The translations under genes were made by a program, and so were the position numbers. The notes under the pieces are model-generated. The model was not told where the DNA came from. It did not search any database and saw only the letters and a program-made list of their open reading frames with translations. This document shows, in pieces, positions 7,757 to 17,214 of a stretch of 64,000 nucleotides of DNA. Source of the stretch: Pseudomonas sp. (GTDB taxonomy: Bacteria; Pseudomonadota; Gammaproteobacteria; Pseudomonadales; Pseudomonadaceae); assembly GCF_030683065.1 (NCBI RefSeq), contig NZ_JAUXMX010000012.1, forward strand, positions 1 to 64,000. The letters run 5' to 3'. Each line of letters opens with the position of its first letter. The stretch's first letter is position 1.

Positions 7757-9039
7757 CGCCCGGCCAGTTGCCCCTGCAACACATCGGCCAGCGGCAACGC
7801 CACGCCGAGGCGACTGAGATTCCAGTAGTGCCCCTCCAGCGTGCGATTGATCAGCAAGGTGGCCGGCGCCGGCTGCAGGCTACCCAGCGCGCCCAATACA
7901 TCGGGCAACAGCCGTTGCACCTGTTCATGCAGCGGCGTGGCGGCAAAATCCCAATGTACCCCAGGCTGCAACAGCGGCCCGAGCAAGCCATGCAGCTGAC
8001 GGTACAAACCGTAGGGTGTGGTGGATTGCGGTTGCCGTGTGCCAAGCGCCTGAAACGCCTGTTCCAGCAGTTCTCCATCGCGCGCCTGCAGCGCCTGGTA
8101 GGTTTGCACATAGGCGTCAAGCAACGCAGGCGACATCGCGCGTACGCAACCGAAGTCATACACCACCAGCTCGCCAGCGGGGGTGTAGGCAAAGTTGCCT
8201 GGATGCGGATCGGCATGCAGCAAGCCCAGCTCGAAGGCCTGGGCACTCAGCCAGCGCACCAAGGTCAAGGCCAAGCGCTCACGCACCTCGGCACTGGCTT
8301 GACCGACATCGGCAAAGGGCAAGCCGGGCTCTTCGCTCAACGCCAGTACGCCCGGACGACACAGGTCTTCCTGCGGCTGCGGCAACCGCAGCCCTGGCCA
8401 ATCAGCAAAGTGCGCACGATAGTGCTGCAGGCGACGCATCTCCGCCGGGTAATCCAGCTCCGCGTCGATCACCGCAACCAGCTCTTGATAAACCCCTTCC
8501 AGCTGTGCGGCCGGCGCGCGAAACAGGCGCCCGAGCGGCAGCAGGCGACGCAACTGGCGCAGGTCCGCCACACATATCTCGGCGATACCGGGGTACTGCA
8601 CCTTGAGTACCAGCGCCCGGCCATCCAGCGCCACCGCGCGATGCACCTGACCGAGTGAGGCCGCCGCGAACGGCTGCTCCTCGATGCTCTGAAAGAACCG
8701 GCTCAGGTCGTCACCATATGCTTGCTGCAAATGGCCTTGCAGAGCACTGAACGGCAGCGCCGGCACCCGGTTTTGCAGTTTACTCAAGGCCTGCGCCACC
8801 GGCTCTGGTAGCACGCCCTGCCATTGCGACGCCATCTGACCAAGCTTGAGCACCGGGCCTTTCATCTCACCCAGTACATCGCTCAGTAAATCGCCAACCG
8901 GCTGCCAATCGATAGCCGACCGCCCAAAAGTCAGACGCTGCCCGAGCAGACCGCCACCGATACGAGCAGCTGTGCCCGCAAGTTTGAAAAAGCGCCCGAG
9001 GGCGGAAGCTGCAGGAGGAGTAATCGGGGGCTTGGCCAT
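7753..9039 (-). CDS. AarF/UbiB-family atypical kinase-like protein (ABC1/ADCK)
   Basis: A 428-residue member of the ABC1 family, whose best known members are UbiB and Coq8 (ubiquinone biosynthesis). Family features are visible: the KxGQ motif in GPVLKLGQMASQ, the alanine-rich loop AAASLGQVHRA that replaces the glycine-rich loop of ordinary kinases, LHADPHPGNF in the catalytic loop and VYDFGCVR as the metal-binding motif. It is shorter than UbiB (about 530 residues) and lacks its C-terminal membrane helices, so it is a paralogue rather than ubiB. It shares its stop with the convergent gene upstream. Substrate unknown. Confidence 0.85.
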   Translation of the reverse strand: MAKPPITPPAASALGRFFKLAGTAARIGGGLLGQRLTFGRSAIDWQPVGDLLSDVLGEMKGPVLKLGQMASQWQGVLPEPVAQALSKLQNRVPALPFSALQGHLQQAYGDDLSRFFQSIEEQPFAAASLGQVHRAVALDGRALVLKVQYPGIAEICVADLRQLRRLLPLGRLFRAPAAQLEGVYQELVAVIDAELDYPAEMRRLQHYRAHFADWPGLRLPQPQEDLCRPGVLALSEEPGLPFADVGQASAEVRERLALTLVRWLSAQAFELGLLHADPHPGNFAYTPAGELVVYDFGCVRAMSPALLDAYVQTYQALQARDGELLEQAFQALGTRQPQSTTPYGLYRQLHGLLGPLLQPGVHWDFAATPLHEQVQRLLPDVLGALGSLQPAPATLLINRTLEGHYWNLSRLGVALPLADVLQGQLAGR

Positions 9040-9141
9040 GGGTAATGCTCGTCAGAACCAACGGTAATCATGCGCCTGCCGAGGAGCAGTTACCAACGGT
9101 CAATCCTGTTAGCCGGGATAACAGAGCGGCAGCACCCTGCA

Positions 9142-9609
9142 CTACCGGGTGTTCCAGAACCGCTGCATTTCGACGAAGAGGAATGACGCACTCCAGGTAA
9201 TCAGCACCAACCCGGTGAGTGATTCGATGCCGGTGAGAAAACGCAGATCACCGTGCGGCTGGATATCACCGAAGCCCAGGGTGGTGAAGATCGTGAAGGA
9301 AAAATACACCGCATCCATATAACTGCCGTTGAAATTGCCTTCCAGGTAACCCCAGCCATCGGCGCGGTGCATCAGGTAGTAGGCGATGGCAAATATCCAC
9401 ACCTCGACCGCATGAGCCAGCAGAGCACCACCAACCCCCAGCACGATGCGAAAGCGATGGCGGACCTTAATGCGCGGCAACAGCAGGGTCAGCCGAAACA
9501 GGAACTCATAGTGAATGACGACGACGGTTATCACGATCAGGGTATTGACTAAAAATACGAGGGCCACTGGTAATCCTGCTGTGAATGGTAGGCGGCCTAA
9601 TCGCTGCAT
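9142..9609 (-). CDS. Two-transmembrane potassium channel (Ion_trans_2)
   Basis: A 155-residue membrane protein. The pore region FSFTIFTTLGFGDIQPHG carries the K+ selectivity filter in the form TLGFGD, flanked by an outer helix and the inner helix LTGLVLITWSASFLFVEM. A further hydrophobic segment near residues 12-35 suggests an extra N-terminal helix. No C-terminal RCK or cyclic-nucleotide domain is present, so gating is not evident. The pore would form as a tetramer. Start at 9609 is the first plausible in-frame start; a later one cannot be excluded. Confidence 0.8.
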   Translation of the reverse strand: MQRLGRLPFTAGLPVALVFLVNTLIVITVVVIHYEFLFRLTLLLPRIKVRHRFRIVLGVGGALLAHAVEVWIFAIAYYLMHRADGWGYLEGNFNGSYMDAVYFSFTIFTTLGFGDIQPHGDLRFLTGIESLTGLVLITWSASFLFVEMQRFWNTR

Positions 9610-9636
9610 GTGTCCGGCAATGCTGACACCCAGCCC

Positions 9637-10452
9637 TTAGGGTATAGGCCCGGCCAGAAAATCCTGCAGCAGTACCTGATACTGCGGCGACTCGCGCTGG
9701 CGCTCTATTTCGTCCCAGATGGCCTTGGCCATAATCGGATGAGCGCCGACGTAGGCATTCGATAGCATCAGGTAATAGGCCTTCTCCTCGAGCGGCAACT
9801 TGACCTTCTCGATGGTTGCTGCCAACTGCGGATGAGCCTGCAGGAGAAAGTCACCACGCAGGCTTTGCAGCGCGGCAGCCTGCACCCGACCATGGCGAAG
9901 CATCTGCAGCAGTGCCAGAGGATCACGGCTGGTTTCATCCACCTCGGCGCCATGTTCGCGAATGAAGTCGACGATGGAGAAACCGCTCAGCGAGCCGATG
10001 CGACCATCGAGCTGACGGAACTCCCTGCCGTTCCAGCCCACCTGGCTATCCTTGCGCCGGTACAGGGCATAGATCGAGGTATGCAGGCGCTTGCGCTCAT
10101 CCAGCCGACCATCGGTATCCATCGGGTAGCGGCCGATAGCCAGACGCTCGGCCTTGTAACTGGAGGCGAAAGCACCGTCATAAGTCCCGCGCTCAAGGCC
10201 GGCGAGACATCGGCTCCAGGGCACCGCAACGAACTCGAAACGCAGCCCCAGCGCTTGCTCGACCAGACCGAGCAACTGCAGGTTGAGGCCGCTCCCGTCG
10301 TTCATCACCCAGGGGTAGGAATCCTGATCCTCGTAGCACAGTTTAAGCGCCGGGCCGCCCACTGGAACGGCCGCCGCTGCTGGCAGCACGCCCGAGAGTA
10401 GATAAACCAGGACAACACCGAGAAGTGCCTTGGCCACTGCGTGATGCTCCAT
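9637..10452 (-). CDS. Periplasmic solute-binding protein, SBP_bac_3 type
   Basis: A 271-residue protein with a signal peptide (about 1-27) and the features of orphan polar amino-acid binding proteins: LKLCYEDQDSYPWVM, FEFVAVPWSRCLAGLERGTYDGAF and a later SGFSIVDFIREHG. It resembles the plus-strand gene at 5709, including the PWxRC/A stretch before the cyclic variation that marks this group. No permease or ATPase is adjacent. It lies 27 bp upstream of the potassium channel gene in the same direction, so the pair may share a transcript. Confidence 0.8.
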   Translation of the reverse strand: MEHHAVAKALLGVVLVYLLSGVLPAAAAVPVGGPALKLCYEDQDSYPWVMNDGSGLNLQLLGLVEQALGLRFEFVAVPWSRCLAGLERGTYDGAFASSYKAERLAIGRYPMDTDGRLDERKRLHTSIYALYRRKDSQVGWNGREFRQLDGRIGSLSGFSIVDFIREHGAEVDETSRDPLALLQMLRHGRVQAAALQSLRGDFLLQAHPQLAATIEKVKLPLEEKAYYLMLSNAYVGAHPIMAKAIWDEIERQRESPQYQVLLQDFLAGPIP

Positions 10453-10544
10453 CAGCGTAACGAGAATTGCCGGCCCCGAGCATCAGGGGACCTTGAGATG
10501 TGGCAAGTATAGGTTTAACCATGGCAGCGCAATATTGCCGTAAA

Positions 10545-13500
10545 TCAATCGCTGCGAGCGACCACCGCAAAGCGCCGGTCCAGCCCGCTGTAGCCCATGC
10601 CCACGCCCTTGTGCACTTTCAGCTGCACCGGTATCCGCTCCTTCATCGCTTCCACGTGGCTGATCACGCCGATCATCTTGCCGCTGGCATTCAGGCTGTC
10701 GAGGGCATCCAGGGCGATTTCCAGGGTTTCGCCGTCCAGAGTGCCAAAGCCTTCGTCGAGGAACAGCGAGTCGATGCTGGTCTTGTGGCTGACCAGATCC
10801 GACAGCGCCAACGCCAGGGCCAGGCTGACCAGGAAGCTTTCGCCGCCGGACAGGGTCTTGGTGTCGCGCGCGACATCGGCCTGCCAGGTGTCGATCACTT
10901 CCAGTTCTAACTCGCCGCTGCTGCGCCGCGCCAACTGGTAGCGGCCGTGCAGGCGTGCAAGTTGCTGATTGGCCAGGTAGACCAGGTGATCGAGGGTCAG
11001 GCCCTGGGCGAACTTGCGGTACTTGGCGCCGTCGGCCGAGCCGATCAGGCTGTTGAGTTGCTGCCAGAGGTCATACTCGACCTGCTTGGCGGAAATCTCG
11101 GCGAACAAACTCTGAAGATTCTGCCGCCGCGCATCGTCACCCTGCAGTTGCGCGCGGATTTCGCCCTGGCGCTGGGTCAGGCTTTTCAACTCGGCGCCAA
11201 GCAACTGCAGGCGCGCGTCGATCTGTTCGCGTTCAAGTTCGCTGGCTGGCGTGGCCTGCAAGGCGGCCAACTGCTGGTCAGCGGCGACTTTCAGCACATG
11301 AGCCTCGGCCAGTGCTTTGTCCAGGCGCTGCTTGAGCTGAGTCAATGCACTGTGCTGCTGCTCGTCGAGCCGCGCGGCCTGGAATGCCCCCTCGTCATCG
11401 AACGGGCTGGCGGCCAGAGCCGCTGCCCACTGCTGCGCTTTAGCCTGCAGGTCGCGCTGATCCTCGCTCAACCGCTGCGCCTGAGCCTGTTGAGTGCCGT
11501 GCAATTGCTGCTGACGGCTGTGCTCATGGGTGAGCTGCGCCTCGGCTTGCTGCAGGGCGGTCAGCGCATCGGTCACTGCCGCCAGTGCCGGTGGCTCGGT
11601 CTGTTGCACTGCCGCCCAGCGCTGCTGCCAGGTGCCGTGCAGTTCGCGGGCAACGTCGAGGGCGTGTTCCAGCTCGCGCTGCTCGCCCTCCAGTTGCTGA
11701 CGCTGTTGCTGCGCTTGCTGCCAGCGCTGCCATTCGACTTCGCGCTCGTGCAGCCAGGCGTTGCCATCGCTCGGCACGCTATAGCCGAATGCTGCCAGCT
11801 CCCCGCTCAGGCTGCTGTCGCGTTCGCTGCGCTGGCGCTGCAGGTGCTCAAGGCGGCTGGCGATGTCAGCCAGCTGGCTGTCCTGATGCTGCAACTGCTG
11901 GCTGACCAACGCCTGCTGTTGCTGCACGGTGGCGCAGCCCTGTTCGAGTTGCTGACGCAGCGTGCGCGCGCCTTCCAGCGCGGCCTTGAAGCGGTCGAGT
12001 TGCTCAAGGCTAAGCTGGATGCTGTCCAGCTCGGCCGCCTGCTGCGCGTGGTATTCGACCAGGGCGGCAGCATCGGCCAGGCTGATGCCGAGCTGCGCGG
12101 TCAATTGTTGCCAGCGCTCGTCCTGCTCAATCTGCTCCTGCTGACTACGTTGTAGCTGGTGCCGGTGCTGTTCGAGCTGACTGACCAGGGTTGCCAGCTC
12201 ACTGGCCAGGCGCTGACCGCTGCCGGTCAGGGTTTCCAGTTCGGCCTTCTTCGCCAGCAGAGTCTGCTCGGTGGCGCCGACGTCCAGCGCCTGGTAAGCG
12301 GCAATCGCCGGGTGCTCGGGGGAGCCGCACAGCGGGCAGGCTTCGCCTTCCTGCAACTGGGCGCGGTAGGTTTCCAGGGCCTGGATGCGTTGTTCCTGCG
12401 CCAGCAGTTTTTCCTGGTCGCGCACCTGTTGCTGCACCTCCTTGTAGCGCGCGCGCAGGGCCATGACCTCGGCATCCTTGGCGACGTGCTGGCCGTGCAA
12501 CCCGCTCAACTTGGCGTCCAGCTGCACCTGCTGTTCTAGCCGTTGCTGGCGACTGGCAGCAAGCTGCTTGAGCTGGGCCAGCAGGCCGCTATGCTGGTGC
12601 AGCAGTTGCCAACGCTCGCGCAGGCTGGCTTCACTGCGCCCGGCCAGCAGGCCATCGAGCAGCCGCTGCTGCTCGCCTTGCGCCTGCTGCGCGTCGAGCA
12701 GGCGTGCCTGTTCAACGCTCAACCGCGCGGCCTGCTCGACCTGCTGTACCTGCAACGCCTGCATGGCTTGCACGGTCTGCTGCTGGCGGCTGCCGAGCTG
12801 GTCGATATCCACAGTCAACTGCTGGCGCACGGCCAACTGGCTGCGCCAGGCGCCCAGTTGCTCACCGAGCCGGCCATGTTGCGCCTGCTCGGCCAGACGG
12901 GTCTGCAGTTGCTCGCGCTGTTCAGCCAGGTGGTCGCGCGCCCGCTGCCGCTCGCCGAGCAGTTGCTGGCTGAACTGACGGGCCTGCCACAGGCATTCGC
13001 TGCTGCGTTGCGCGGCTTGCTGCTGCTCGGCCTGGGTCTGCTGCAAGGCCTGCTCGCTCTGGCGCACGGCCTGCTGCGCCTGCTGCCAATCGCGATGGAT
13101 CGGCTGCAACCTGGCGGCCGGTTCGCTGGCGGCCAGTTGTGCCAACTGCGTCTGGGCAGCCTGCAAGTGTTCTTGCGCACGCTGCTCGGCAACGGCGGCG
13201 CTTTGCTGCTGGCTGCGCGCCTTGGCCAGCTCGTCGCGCCATTGACGTTGGCGCTGCAGTTCGGTCTGCTCGGTCTGCAGGCAGGTGTCTGCGGCGCCCA
13301 AGCGTTCGGCCTCGCCCTGCAGTTCGCTGCGTTGCTCCTCGCTCAATAGCTCGACGCCTTCGGCCCTGGCGTGCAACTGGTCGAGGGCAACCTTGACCTC
13401 GCGGGTCTGCTCGAACACGCGCTGGGAAATCTGCCCGTAGATATCGGTGCCAGTCAGCTCTTCAAGCAACTCGGCGCGCTGGTTGGCATTGGCCTCGAGG

Positions 13501-13979
13501 AAGGCGGCGAAACCGCCCTGGGCCAGCAGCATGGACTTGGTGAACCGCTCAAAATCAAGGCCCGTGAGGCGCTCGGTCTCGCGTAGCTTCTCGTTGATCT
13601 TGTCGGTAAGGATGCTGCCATCGGCCGCTGCCAGTTCCACCTTGGGCGCCTGCAACGCACCGTCGGCCTTGTCGCGGGCGCGGCGCTGGCTCCAGAACGC
13701 ACGGTAGCGCGCACCCTTGACCTCGAACTCGACCTCGGCCAGGCAATCGCCAGTGTGCCGGGTCATCAGTTCGTTAGCGCCGGCCGACACGCTACTCATG
13801 CGCGGCGTGCGGTGGTAAAGAGCCAGGCAGATGGCGTCGAGCAGGGTGGTCTTGCCGGCACCGGTCGGCCCGGTAATGGCGAACAGGCCGTTGTCCTTGA
13901 ACGGCTCGGCGGTGAAGTCGATCTTCCATTCGCCCTTCAGCGAGTTGAGGTTCTTCAGGCGCAGACTGAGAATCTTCAT
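10545..13979 (-). CDS. sbcC: Exonuclease SbcC, ATPase subunit of SbcCD
   Basis: An 1144-residue SMC-like ATPase that with SbcD cleaves DNA hairpins and processes double-strand ends. Walker A GPTGAGKTTLLDAI lies near residue 40. Two long glutamine-rich coiled-coil arms flank the zinc hook CPLCG at about residue 548, which dimerises the complex. The C-terminal head has LSGGESFLVSLALALAL (signature) and SLFLDEGFGTLD (Walker B). The start overlaps the sbcD stop by four bases. Length is in the normal range for Pseudomonas SbcC. The high Gln and Leu content of the arms produces long open frames on the opposite strand that are not genes. Confidence 0.97.
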   Translation of the reverse strand: MKILSLRLKNLNSLKGEWKIDFTAEPFKDNGLFAITGPTGAGKTTLLDAICLALYHRTPRMSSVSAGANELMTRHTGDCLAEVEFEVKGARYRAFWSQRRARDKADGALQAPKVELAAADGSILTDKINEKLRETERLTGLDFERFTKSMLLAQGGFAAFLEANANQRAELLEELTGTDIYGQISQRVFEQTREVKVALDQLHARAEGVELLSEEQRSELQGEAERLGAADTCLQTEQTELQRQRQWRDELAKARSQQQSAAVAEQRAQEHLQAAQTQLAQLAASEPAARLQPIHRDWQQAQQAVRQSEQALQQTQAEQQQAAQRSSECLWQARQFSQQLLGERQRARDHLAEQREQLQTRLAEQAQHGRLGEQLGAWRSQLAVRQQLTVDIDQLGSRQQQTVQAMQALQVQQVEQAARLSVEQARLLDAQQAQGEQQRLLDGLLAGRSEASLRERWQLLHQHSGLLAQLKQLAASRQQRLEQQVQLDAKLSGLHGQHVAKDAEVMALRARYKEVQQQVRDQEKLLAQEQRIQALETYRAQLQEGEACPLCGSPEHPAIAAYQALDVGATEQTLLAKKAELETLTGSGQRLASELATLVSQLEQHRHQLQRSQQEQIEQDERWQQLTAQLGISLADAAALVEYHAQQAAELDSIQLSLEQLDRFKAALEGARTLRQQLEQGCATVQQQQALVSQQLQHQDSQLADIASRLEHLQRQRSERDSSLSGELAAFGYSVPSDGNAWLHEREVEWQRWQQAQQQRQQLEGEQRELEHALDVARELHGTWQQRWAAVQQTEPPALAAVTDALTALQQAEAQLTHEHSRQQQLHGTQQAQAQRLSEDQRDLQAKAQQWAAALAASPFDDEGAFQAARLDEQQHSALTQLKQRLDKALAEAHVLKVAADQQLAALQATPASELEREQIDARLQLLGAELKSLTQRQGEIRAQLQGDDARRQNLQSLFAEISAKQVEYDLWQQLNSLIGSADGAKYRKFAQGLTLDHLVYLANQQLARLHGRYQLARRSSGELELEVIDTWQADVARDTKTLSGGESFLVSLALALALSDLVSHKTSIDSLFLDEGFGTLDGETLEIALDALDSLNASGKMIGVISHVEAMKERIPVQLKVHKGVGMGYSGLDRRFAVVARSD

Positions 13980-15196
13980 GCCTCGCCCTCGCGCAATTCG
14001 CCGACTACCTGGCGGTACAAGGCGAGCAAGGGCGCCTGCTGCGCAGCATCCAGGGTTTCGCTACTCAGGCGCTGGGCGAACACCTCCTCTGCGCTCAGTT
14101 CGTCCAGGGTTTCTTTGGCCTGCCCCTGTAACGCAGCCACGGCATTGCCGCGCTCACGGCGGATGCGCAGTACCTCGACCGGCAAGCCTTCACAAAGTGC
14201 GGCGATACGCAGTTGCAGGTCACTCAGGTAGTCATCGGTGCTCACCTGCACCTCCAGCCACACCGGCAGCTCATCGCGGCCCTGCTGCGCAGCCTCGGCA
14301 ATCGCCTGTTGCAGTTCCTTGAGCGAGCCGCGCAACGACAGCAACGGCTGGAACCGCGGCACGGGCAAGGCAGTGACGTCACGCAAGCCGCTGCAATCCA
14401 GCTCCACCAGCAACACCTCCTTCTGCTGCCGGGCCTCGTCGAAACTCAAGGGGATCGGCGAGCCGCAGTAGCGGATATGCTCCAGACCGCCGACCTTCTG
14501 CGGCCGGTGGATATGCCCCAGGGCGATATAGGCGGCCGGCGGGAAAGCGCTGGTGGGGAAGGCTTCCAGGCTGCCGACGTAGATCTCGCGCACCGACTCG
14601 CTGGCGCTGGCGCCGACCGTGGTCAGGTGCCCGCTGGCGATGATCGGCAGCTCGCCGCCCAGCTCCGCGCGCCTGTCGAGCGCCAGGGCATAAAGCGCCT
14701 GGTAATGCTGCTGAATCGCCTGCTGCAACGACAACTGCTTGTCCTGCGCACTCTGTCCGGCCTGGCTCTGCAGCACATCGCGCGGACGGATAAAGGGGAT
14801 GCCGCAGAGCAGCGCGCCGGGCGTGCCATCGCGTTTCTTGAGCACCAGCAGCTGCTCACTCAACTCCTCACAGACGCCTGGGATCACCCGGGTATCCAGT
14901 TGCGCCAGCAGGGTCTTGCTCTCGCCGAGCATGGCCACCGAATCGTGATTTCCGCCCAGCACCACCAGTTCGCAACCCGTACTGCGTAGTTCGACGATAA
15001 AGCGGTTGTACTGCTCCCGGGCATAGCTGGGCGGCGCACCGGTGTCGAAGATATCGCCGGCGATCAGCAGCGCATCGACCTCATGCACGCGCACCTGCTC
15101 GATCAGCCAGACGCAGAATGCCTGGTGTTCGGCCTGGCGAGTCTTGCCCATAAAGTGCTGGCCGAGGTGCCAGTCGGAGGTGTGAAGGATGCGCAT
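13976..15196 (-). CDS. sbcD: Exonuclease SbcD, nuclease subunit of SbcCD
   Basis: A 406-residue Mre11-type metallophosphoesterase. The five motifs are in order: SDWHLGQ at the N-terminus, AGDIFDTG, LGGNHDS, SGHLTT and ALGHIHRPQ. The start MRILHTSDWHLG at 15196 is the classical SbcD start; the frame is open further upstream but has no coding sense there. Translation is coupled to sbcC through an ATGA overlap. The pair repairs DNA ends and degrades palindromes in the cytoplasm. Confidence 0.97.
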   Translation of the reverse strand: MRILHTSDWHLGQHFMGKTRQAEHQAFCVWLIEQVRVHEVDALLIAGDIFDTGAPPSYAREQYNRFIVELRSTGCELVVLGGNHDSVAMLGESKTLLAQLDTRVIPGVCEELSEQLLVLKKRDGTPGALLCGIPFIRPRDVLQSQAGQSAQDKQLSLQQAIQQHYQALYALALDRRAELGGELPIIASGHLTTVGASASESVREIYVGSLEAFPTSAFPPAAYIALGHIHRPQKVGGLEHIRYCGSPIPLSFDEARQQKEVLLVELDCSGLRDVTALPVPRFQPLLSLRGSLKELQQAIAEAAQQGRDELPVWLEVQVSTDDYLSDLQLRIAALCEGLPVEVLRIRRERGNAVAALQGQAKETLDELSAEEVFAQRLSSETLDAAQQAPLLALYRQVVGELREGEA

Positions 15197-15269
15197 GGGC
15201 GGGACTACCAGGCTGAGAGGCGGTGAAAAAAACAAGGAAGGGCAACCGACAAGGCGCCAGCCGATCGAC

Positions 15270-15689
15270 TCAAAAGGTCCAATCCTTGACCACCACATGG
15301 GTCTTGACCTTCTGCATACCGGGGTAGTTTTCGATCTCCCCGCGGATCTCGCTGAAGCGCTGCATCGAGGGCGCTTCGATATACACCAGCATGTCGGTCT
15401 CGCCGCTGATGCCACTGCAGCGACGTACTTCGCTGAAGCTGCGCATGCGCTCCACGTAGTTTTCGCAGCGCCCACCGCAGTAAAACAACTCCAGGTAAGC
15501 CTTGATCCCCGCATCGGCCGGGCTTGCTATCTGGGCATGGTAGCCACTGATAATGCCGCGCTGTTCCAGTTGGCGAATGCGCTCGCTCACCGCCGAACGC
15601 GACAGGTTGACGACACGGGCAATCTGGCTCGCCGGCACACGCGCATCGGCGCGCAACAGGGCGAGGATCTGCTGATCAAACTTGTCCAC
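15270..15689 (-). CDS. Lrp/AsnC-family transcriptional regulator
   Basis: A 139-residue regulator with an N-terminal winged helix (DQQILALLRADARVPASQIA, then NLSRSAVSERIRQLEQRGII) and a C-terminal RAM/AsnC effector domain (SGISGETDMLVYIEA). I place the start at the GTG at 15689, giving MDKFDQQIL, with a GAG-rich ribosome site upstream; no good ATG is available. It is divergent from a YjeH-type transporter at 15819, and inverted TTCGCC/GGCGAA half-sites in the gap suggest it controls both genes in response to an amino acid. Confidence 0.9.
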   Translation of the reverse strand: MDKFDQQILALLRADARVPASQIARVVNLSRSAVSERIRQLEQRGIISGYHAQIASPADAGIKAYLELFYCGGRCENYVERMRSFSEVRRCSGISGETDMLVYIEAPSMQRFSEIRGEIENYPGMQKVKTHVVVKDWTF

Positions 15690-15733
15690 TTGAGCTCTCG
15701 GGCAAAAGGCAATGTGACGGTCAATGCCGCCAG

Positions 15734-15797
15734 TTCGCCGGACAAAACCACCACTTCGCCAGCATCCAGCAGCAGGCGGGCGAATTATCATGGCGAA
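15734..15797. promoter_or_regulatory. Candidate Lrp/AsnC operator, four inverted half-sites
   Basis: TTCGCC occurs at 15734-15739 and 15755-15760, and its complement GGCGAA at 15779-15784 and 15792-15797, all within the divergent gap. Such spaced half-sites suit the multimeric binding of Lrp-type regulators. The assignment is inference. Confidence 0.35.
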
Positions 15798-15818
15798 CGA
15801 AACGTCAGAGCATACAAC

Positions 15819-17096
15819 ATGAGCCGCCTGAACCAAGAACTGGGCCTGCTGCAAGGCATCGGCCTGCTGAGCACCTCGCTGCTTGGCACCGGGATTTTTG
15901 TGGTCCCGGCCCTCGCTGCCACCGCAGCAGGCGAAGCCTCGTTGTGGGCCTGGATGATCCTCATCGCCCTGGTGCTGCCGATCGCCTTCACCTTCGCTCA
16001 ACTGGGTCGTCACTACCCCCATGCCGGCGGTGCGCCGCACTTGATCGGCCGTGCCTTTGGCCCGCGCATGGAGCGCCTCAGCGCCCTGCTGTTCCTCGCG
16101 GTGTTGCCGGTCGGCTTGCCGGCGGCGCTGAATATCGCCAGCGGCTTCTGGCAAGCCGTGGTCGACCTGGATCGCTGGCAGATGCTGGCCATCCAGCTCG
16201 CGACCCTGGGCGCCATCCTGCTGCTCGGCCAGCGGCCAGCCAAGGCCTCCGGCATGCTGCAGGGCCTGATCGCCGTGGCCATCGTCGGCAGCGTCGGGCT
16301 GATCTGGTGGGTCGGCGACTTGCCGCTGAGCAGTCAGCCACTGCTGCCGCCCATAGCGGGCTCCTGGCACCTGCTGCCGGCCGCGCTGGGGGTGATGTTC
16401 TGGTGTTTCGTCGGTATTGAGGCCTTCACCCACATGGGCGAGGAGTTCAAGAATCCCGCGCGCGACTTCCCGCTGGCGCTGCTGTTCGGCGTACTGCTCG
16501 CCGGCTTGGTGTACTGGGCCTGTTCGGTGGCGGTGCTGAGTTTCCAGGCGTACGGCGATGTGCACAGCGACGCCGCCTCGCTGCCACGCCTGTTCGACCT
16601 GCTGCTGGGCGGGCAGGCGCGCTGGCTGATCGCGGTAGTCGGCTACCTGGCCTGCTTCGCCTCGATCAACGTCTATATCCAGGGCTTCGCCCGGCTGATC
16701 TGGAGCCTGGCCGACGAAGGCAAACTGCCGGCCCGCCTGGCCCAACGCAACCACCACGGCGTGCCCGCCCGCGCCCTGCTGCTGGTGGTCCTGAGCTGCG
16801 CCCTGTGCGTCGGCCTGGCCGGCCTGCTCAGCCTCTCGGTGGACGACCTGATCCGCTACGCCAACGGCAACTTCGTGGTCGTCTACCTGCTGAGCATGGC
16901 CGCAGGCTGGGTCTTGCTCAAAGGCATCTGGCGCTGGCTGGCCGGCTTTAGTGCGCTGCTGTGCGGCCTGGTGCTGATCATGCTTGGTAGCGATGCCGGG
17001 TATGCCCTGGGGTTGCTGGCCGTGCTGGCGCTACTCGATTACGGCCGCAGCTTGCGTTCGCGCCGCCTGCTGGGCGAAACACCACCCTCGGTCTGA
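15819..17096 (+). CDS. yjeH: APC-family amino-acid transporter, YjeH-like
   Basis: A 425-residue integral membrane protein with about 12 hydrophobic segments. It begins MSRLNQELGLLQGIGLLSTSLLGTGIF; the GxGIF-type first helix is characteristic of the APC superfamily and the opening residues match YjeH, which in E. coli exports methionine and branched-chain amino acids. HYPHAGGAPHLIGRAFG follows in the cytoplasmic loop region. The ATG at 15819 gives the right start. The divergent Lrp/AsnC regulator supports an amino-acid substrate and suggests efflux when an amino acid accumulates. The symbol is by similarity only. Confidence 0.85.
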   Translation: MSRLNQELGLLQGIGLLSTSLLGTGIFVVPALAATAAGEASLWAWMILIALVLPIAFTFAQLGRHYPHAGGAPHLIGRAFGPRMERLSALLFLAVLPVGLPAALNIASGFWQAVVDLDRWQMLAIQLATLGAILLLGQRPAKASGMLQGLIAVAIVGSVGLIWWVGDLPLSSQPLLPPIAGSWHLLPAALGVMFWCFVGIEAFTHMGEEFKNPARDFPLALLFGVLLAGLVYWACSVAVLSFQAYGDVHSDAASLPRLFDLLLGGQARWLIAVVGYLACFASINVYIQGFARLIWSLADEGKLPARLAQRNHHGVPARALLLVVLSCALCVGLAGLLSLSVDDLIRYANGNFVVVYLLSMAAGWVLLKGIWRWLAGFSALLCGLVLIMLGSDAGYALGLLAVLALLDYGRSLRSRRLLGETPPSV

Positions 17097-17214
17097 CAGC
17101 CTGCAGGAGATCCCCCGCCGTCCAAACGTCGAACGCCCCGGAGCGAGCCACTCGGGTAAACTGCGCGGCAATAGCCCGCATCTGCCCAACGCTTAACGCA
17201 TCAAGAGACCGCCC

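Noticed and set aside
10947..13349. Leu-rich plus-strand frames opposite sbcC
   Set aside because: They arise from the Gln-rich coiled coil read backwards and lack real features despite looking hydrophobic.
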